DNA of 8,962 nt from Nostoc sp. CHAB 5834 (GTDB taxonomy: Bacteria > Cyanobacteriota > Cyanobacteriia > Cyanobacteriales > Nostocaceae): assembly GCA_020829485.1 (NCBI GenBank), contig JAIVFU010000204.1, positions 1 through 8,962 of the forward strand. The letters run 5' to 3'. Both the position numbers and the translations under genes were made by a program. This document shows, piece after piece, positions 5,687 through 8,962 of the stretch. A model generated the notes under the pieces. It made no database searches, was not told the DNA's origin, and saw only the letters and a list, made by a program, of their open reading frames with translations. Each line of letters begins with the position of its first letter. Positions within the stretch are counted from its first letter, which is position 1.

Positions 5687-5935
5687 TCAGATTTCCATGT
5701 GGTCGAGAATGTCGTCGTAGGAAAGCGCAGGGTTGGCTTCAAAAACCCGGCCCAATGCTTCATGGACCGAGACGGCACTGATGATGCATCGGTCTTCATC
5801 AGTCCACGGAGTGCTCAGTTTGTGGAGGTTCTCTCGTTTAACCACTATCAAAAAACTTGGCAGGATTTGCTCTTCAATGGGCAGGAACTGAGCGAAACCG
5901 TTGACCACAACAGGGGCTAGGCGGGTATCTGGCAT
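5687..5935 (-). CDS. 82-aa hypothetical protein
   Basis: The product begins MPDTRLAPVVVNGFAQFLPI and ends ALSYDDILDHMEI. The ATG at 5935 has AAAGGA (5941-5946) 5 nt upstream, and an intrinsic terminator follows the TGA at 5687-5689 by 19 bp, so the gene is very likely real. It is an acidic soluble protein with a predicted strand-rich first half (PVVVNGFAQF, FLIVVKREN) and a helical second half (ISAVSVHEALGRVFE). No known domain is recognised. It is divergent from the kinase gene at 6044 and shares a 108-bp intergenic region with it. A role alongside the ligase or kinase is possible but not shown. Confidence 0.78.
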   Translation of the reverse strand: MPDTRLAPVVVNGFAQFLPIEEQILPSFLIVVKRENLHKLSTPWTDEDRCIISAVSVHEALGRVFEANPALSYDDILDHMEI

Positions 5936-5968
5936 TCGAATCCTTTGAAAAATAGTTTCTTCGAAGTC

Positions 5969-6015
5969 TAGCCAATGCCACCTAATTATTCTCTGCCGTC
6001 TAAAAGTGTTGGCTA
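5969..6015. promoter_or_regulatory. Spaced inverted repeat in divergent promoter region
   Basis: TAGCCAA (5969-5975) and TTGGCTA (6009-6015) are perfect inverted half-sites 33 bp apart, between the divergent 82-aa and kinase genes. They could be operators for shared control. No convincing sigma70 promoter is seen for either gene; TATTCT (6030-6035) is the best -10 candidate for the kinase. Confidence 0.25.
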
Positions 6016-6043
6016 AACAACGGTCGCCTATTCTTTATTTTTC

Positions 6044-6649
6044 ATGAAATTCGCCCTTTTTATTTGTGGCCCCGCTGGAACGGGGAAAACTGGCCTTGCA
6101 CAACGACTTGCAACCTACCTGAATACTGTCGAAGGTATGCCAACTGGCATCATTGACAAGGACACTCTTTCTAACGAACTGTCCGGTGCCTACATGCATT
6201 CGCTCACGGGTGACCAAAATGACCGTGACAGCGTCCGATACAAGAAGTATGTGCGGGACTTGGAGTACTGCGGTGCTTTGGACACTGCACGTGAGAACCT
6301 GGAGGTGGGGCTCAACTGCATCCTGCCGGGGCCCTGGTCGAAGGAGATGAGCTCGGGTCTGCTGTGGGATGCTAAAGCAATGGGCTTCCCAGAAGGCGTG
6401 ACTCCGGTGGTCATTTGGCTTCAGCTGCCACGGTCGGTTCGCAAGCAGCGCATCATCGAGCGCGCTCATCCACGCGACGCCTACAAGCTCAAGCACTGGG
6501 AGGAAAACGATTTGGAGCCGCAGCCAGCGCCGCGGGCCTTGGTGTTTGACGGAAGCCTGCCGCTGCCTCAGTTGACACGAATGGTGCGTGAAGAGCTGCC
6601 CCAAAGAATTGATACCCGTAATACCCCTTTTGTCCAGAATTACGACTGA
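6044..6649 (+). CDS. P-loop kinase, AAA_33 / polynucleotide-kinase-like
   Basis: This 201-aa ATP-binding protein has a Walker A motif GPAGTGKT at residues 9-16 right after the first beta strand (KFALFIC). It also has IIDKD (36-40) with Asp38 placed like the catalytic/substrate Asp of small kinases, and strand VVIWLQL (122-128) followed by an Arg-rich lid (R130, R133, R136, R140, R144; ..ERAHPRDAYKLKHWE). That lid resembles AAA_33-type predicted kinases, the group that includes bacteriophage polynucleotide kinase domains and zeta-toxin-like enzymes. The substrate cannot be read from the sequence: 5'-OH RNA, a sugar, a nucleotide or a small molecule are all possible. There is no phosphatase domain. 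The ATG at 6044 has no Shine-Dalgarno sequence, and the leader is T-rich. It converges on the cas3-like gene. Confidence 0.85.
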   Translation: MKFALFICGPAGTGKTGLAQRLATYLNTVEGMPTGIIDKDTLSNELSGAYMHSLTGDQNDRDSVRYKKYVRDLEYCGALDTARENLEVGLNCILPGPWSKEMSSGLLWDAKAMGFPEGVTPVVIWLQLPRSVRKQRIIERAHPRDAYKLKHWEENDLEPQPAPRALVFDGSLPLPQLTRMVREELPQRIDTRNTPFVQNYD

Positions 6650-6653
6650 GTTT

Positions 6654-6675
6654 GCGCTCTGTTCGATAAGAGCGC
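6654..6675. terminator. Hairpin between convergent kinase and helicase genes
   Basis: GCGCTCT (6654-6660) and AGAGCGC (6669-6675) form a 7-bp stem with an 8-nt loop, 4 bp after the kinase stop. No proper T-tract follows on either strand (TAGTTAG on plus), so it is a weak or factor-assisted terminator at best. Confidence 0.45.
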
Positions 6676-6704
6676 TAGTTAGCTGCTGTTGCCCTCATGT
6701 GCTT

Positions 6705-8962
6705 TCAAGTGTTGGTGCTCTCATTGAACCCCAGAAGAGGGTCCCAACGAGCTTCTTTCGTAGCCCCCAATCCTTGACGGCAGCTCAAGGAGCACCCCCG
6801 GATGTGAACGCTTGAGCCCGGCAGTGTTGCGGCCACGTCTTCAATGTTTGGCACCAAGGCGTTCCCCGAGGGGCTCTCCAGCATGCTGATGTTAGTGGCT
6901 GATTTTTGAAGTCGTGCCACTGAGTCCCAGTAGGTGACCTTGTGATTGCCTGGTATGAACACGAGTGTGGATTCATTATCGCCACGGAACTTCGTTCTGA
7001 CCGCGTGAACCGCATTGAGCGGTGCAAATGTGCTCAGGTAGAAGCCTACTGAAGGGGGGAGTCCAGAGTCTTCGTTCCACGTACGGGTCGGAAGAAGATT
7101 TAGCCCCTGAACAGTCTGCTCGCAGTATCCGATACGGTTGTCTTCATAGAGGAGCGCGGGCAGGAGGCACAGTTGGGCGTCAAAAGCGATTTTCCATGCC
7201 TTGACGGGGAGCGCATCGCATGCGGTCAGGATGGGGCGTTGGCCCAGTTTGGCCACACGGGGGTCCACCCGTTTTGAGGGGTTGGCGATGGCCGGGGCTC
7301 CGAAAACTGAGGGGAGGGCGTAGGTAAGCTTTAGCTTTGGGAGCTGGTTTTCAATCCCTGGTCGCCCCCATAGGTTCTTACCCGGGTCTTCAATGTTGCT
7401 CAAGGGTTCTTCCAGGATGACCATGTTGGGATGTGGGACCCCGAATTTACGGCGATGGCGACGAACCCGGCCACCGGCCTGCACTTCACTTCGGACACCC
7501 TTAGGCTCCAAGATGGCCCAGTCAAAGTCGAAGTCTCGGCCAGTTTCAATCAACGAGGTGGTGCATACGATGATGAGAACCTGCTTGTTTTCATTGTTAT
7601 CGAGCACTCTCCGCAGGTATCCGTTTTGGAGGAAGTCCTTGTCGTTCTTGCGATTGGTGATTTCGCCCAACGTTGCGTCAAGCACCCCCAAGTAATCCCG
7701 AGGGTACTTCGCGTGGTAGCAGACGAATTTGACGACATACCCATCAGGGTCCTGGTAGTCCGCCAGAAACTTGCTGAGCTTCCAGGCGCCCGAGGCGGTG
7801 TTGCAGCGAATGAACCCGATGCTCACATCGCTGTTGCTTGCAGGGTCCTTTGTACTGTTGTCCTTGTGTAAGCGCTTTGCGATGGACACGAGTTCGGCAT
7901 GCCCCTCTTTGAGGGTCTTGCTCTGCATCTTGTAGGTCTGCAGGCGACGCAACGGACAAGTCTCCGCACGATGTGCGTACTTTGCGCACACGTCTCCCAC
8001 ATAACCAGTCCACTGAGACTTCGCTTCCGCATCACTGGGGTTGTGCAGCAGTCGAGGAGCTACTGTATTGGACGAAAAAATGCTGGCAAAGCTCAAGGGC
8101 TTGGCATTGATTGCGCACCCCACCTCAACGCCTTGCTTCCAAGCGAGGTAGACCCCTTGTTGGACAGGGGGGCTCATCGTTGCTGACAGCAAGACAACGT
8201 TCTTCTGAAACATTCCAGCGGTGAACGCGAGCTTTGCGATGGACTGCAGGTCGTTAGCGCTGTAGGCGTCGATTTCGTCGAGAACCAGGTCCGATGAGGC
8301 CAAACGCAGAAACATCTTCGCGTCACCGCCGTTGAGCAGGGAAACGCTTGCAACCAGGTGGTCTGCGGTGCATGCCAGCAAGGGAGTTGTCAGCATGTCC
8401 AAGGCCTTCTCACCGAAAAGGTTCAAGGCTTGTTTTTGAGAACAGAGGACTTCAACCCATTTGTGGTCGAGGGGCTCCGAGGGCATTGCATCCGCGGCAA
8501 TAGCCGTGCCCGCAGAAGATTCGGACCCGAAAATTTCGCCCTCGGTAAGAGCGCCATCCAGCTGCTCTTTGTCCAGCAGCTCTTTGGCCAGCTCATCAAG
8601 CCCCAAGGTTTCAGGCTGGCCCACCGCCACCATGACGTCTTTCACGGGGAACTCAGCGTCGTTCATCATCGACTTACCCAGCTGCCAAGTGATGGAGCGC
8701 AGCCCCAGCGCAAAGGTTGCCCTGATGGAGTTACCCGATAGCCCACTGAGCGCGCGGGAACTGGCTAGTGTTTTGCCCGCACCTGTTTCAGCGATGACGC
8801 TCACGAAAACCGGGCCCAGGGGGCGAGCTTGTTTGCAGATGTTTTCCAGCTCCAGCTGCCATTGGTACTCAGCTGGTAGGGTCGCAATGAGCGCTTTAGA
8901 CCCGGGTGGAAGCGAGGTACGAGGGGGCTCCGCGTTCAAAAGCAGCGCCACTTTTCGAGTCA
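6705..8962 (-). CDS. cas3: Type I-F Cas3-like helicase, 5' end beyond window
   Basis: The frame is open to the window edge; the first start-like codon inside is GTG at 8951 (numbering below from there, 748 aa). Superfamily 2 helicase motifs are in order: Walker A AETGAGKT (54-61), ALGLRSITWQ (81-90) as motif Ia, DEID (225-228) as Walker B, SAT (256-258), IGFIRCNTASGA (378-389), CYHAKYP (411-417), ETGRDFDFDW (469-478) and QAGGRVRRHR (491-500). The spacing, LRLASSDLVLDEID and the last two motifs fit Cas3 of type I-F CRISPR systems, which unwinds and degrades target DNA recruited by Cascade. I-F Cas3 normally has Cas2 and HD nuclease domains before the helicase. None is seen here, but about 300 residues could lie past the edge. 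No HD motif appears in the C-terminal 250 residues. The TGA at 6705 is 55 bp from the convergent kinase stop, and no csy gene follows. Confidence 0.85.
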   Translation of the reverse strand, partial: TRKVALLLNAEPPRTSLPPGSKALIATLPAEYQWQLELENICKQARPLGPVFVSVIAETGAGKTLASSRALSGLSGNSIRATFALGLRSITWQLGKSMMNDAEFPVKDVMVAVGQPETLGLDELAKELLDKEQLDGALTEGEIFGSESSAGTAIAADAMPSEPLDHKWVEVLCSQKQALNLFGEKALDMLTTPLLACTADHLVASVSLLNGGDAKMFLRLASSDLVLDEIDAYSANDLQSIAKLAFTAGMFQKNVVLLSATMSPPVQQGVYLAWKQGVEVGCAINAKPLSFASIFSSNTVAPRLLHNPSDAEAKSQWTGYVGDVCAKYAHRAETCPLRRLQTYKMQSKTLKEGHAELVSIAKRLHKDNSTKDPASNSDVSIGFIRCNTASGAWKLSKFLADYQDPDGYVVKFVCYHAKYPRDYLGVLDATLGEITNRKNDKDFLQNGYLRRVLDNNENKQVLIIVCTTSLIETGRDFDFDWAILEPKGVRSEVQAGGRVRRHRRKFGVPHPNMVILEEPLSNIEDPGKNLWGRPGIENQLPKLKLTYALPSVFGAPAIANPSKRVDPRVAKLGQRPILTACDALPVKAWKIAFDAQLCLLPALLYEDNRIGYCEQTVQGLNLLPTRTWNEDSGLPPSVGFYLSTFAPLNAVHAVRTKFRGDNESTLVFIPGNHKVTYWDSVARLQKSATNISMLESPSGNALVPNIEDVAATLPGSSVHIRGCSLSCRQGLGATKEARWDPLLGFNESTNT

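Noticed and set aside
6035..6604. 189-aa minus-strand frame opposite the kinase gene
   Set aside because: The kinase frame carries Walker A and lid motifs; the antisense frame has no recognisable features.
7431..7871. 146-aa plus-strand frame inside the cas3-like gene
   Set aside because: It is antisense to helicase motifs in the opposite frame and has no ribosome binding site or domain.
1..8962. CRISPR array, tRNA, insertion sequence or att site
   Set aside because: No regularly spaced direct repeats, cloverleaf-like sequence, transposase or long terminal repeats were found by reading; the cas3-like gene alone does not imply an array here.

Overview
The window looks like accessory DNA from a betaproteobacterium, most likely of the order Burkholderiales. 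This rests on moderately high GC, on a glycine-zipper envelope protein of a style common there, and on short genes of the kind found on plasmids and integrative elements. No transposase, integrase, tRNA, rRNA, CRISPR array or replication gene is visible, so the type of replicon cannot be told from the sequence alone.

Left part (1-2273): a 58-aa orphan protein with its own terminator is followed by an exported glycine-zipper 2TM protein. A bidirectional terminator then separates it from a leftward pair: a DUF6876-type protein and a 68-aa protein upstream of it. A divergent rightward pair (108 aa and 58 aa) ends in another strong terminator, whose hairpin overlaps the 3' end of the next leftward gene.

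Middle part (2260-5935, all leftward): an ATGA-overlapping gene pair encodes an unrecognised 255-aa protein and a 363-aa TPR protein. Next is a 380-aa ATP-dependent RNA ligase of the Deinococcus DRB0094 (Rnl5) type, with a near-consensus sigma70 promoter and its own terminator. An 82-aa hypothetical gene with its own terminator follows.

Right part (6044-8962): a rightward 201-aa P-loop kinase of the AAA_33/polynucleotide-kinase-like type converges on a large leftward helicase. The helicase has the motif set of type I-F Cas3. Its 5' end runs off the window, so any Cas2 or HD nuclease domain lies outside.

Most interesting is that a nick-sealing RNA ligase, a possible 5'-end kinase and a Cas3-like helicase lie within about 4.5 kb, together with a TPR two-gene operon. 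The ligase and kinase could form an RNA-repair pair (phosphorylate, then seal), perhaps linked to defence. This is an inference from adjacency only: the genes lie in separate, individually terminated transcription units. The cas3-like gene is not followed by the csy/cas8f genes normally found downstream of it in type I-F loci.
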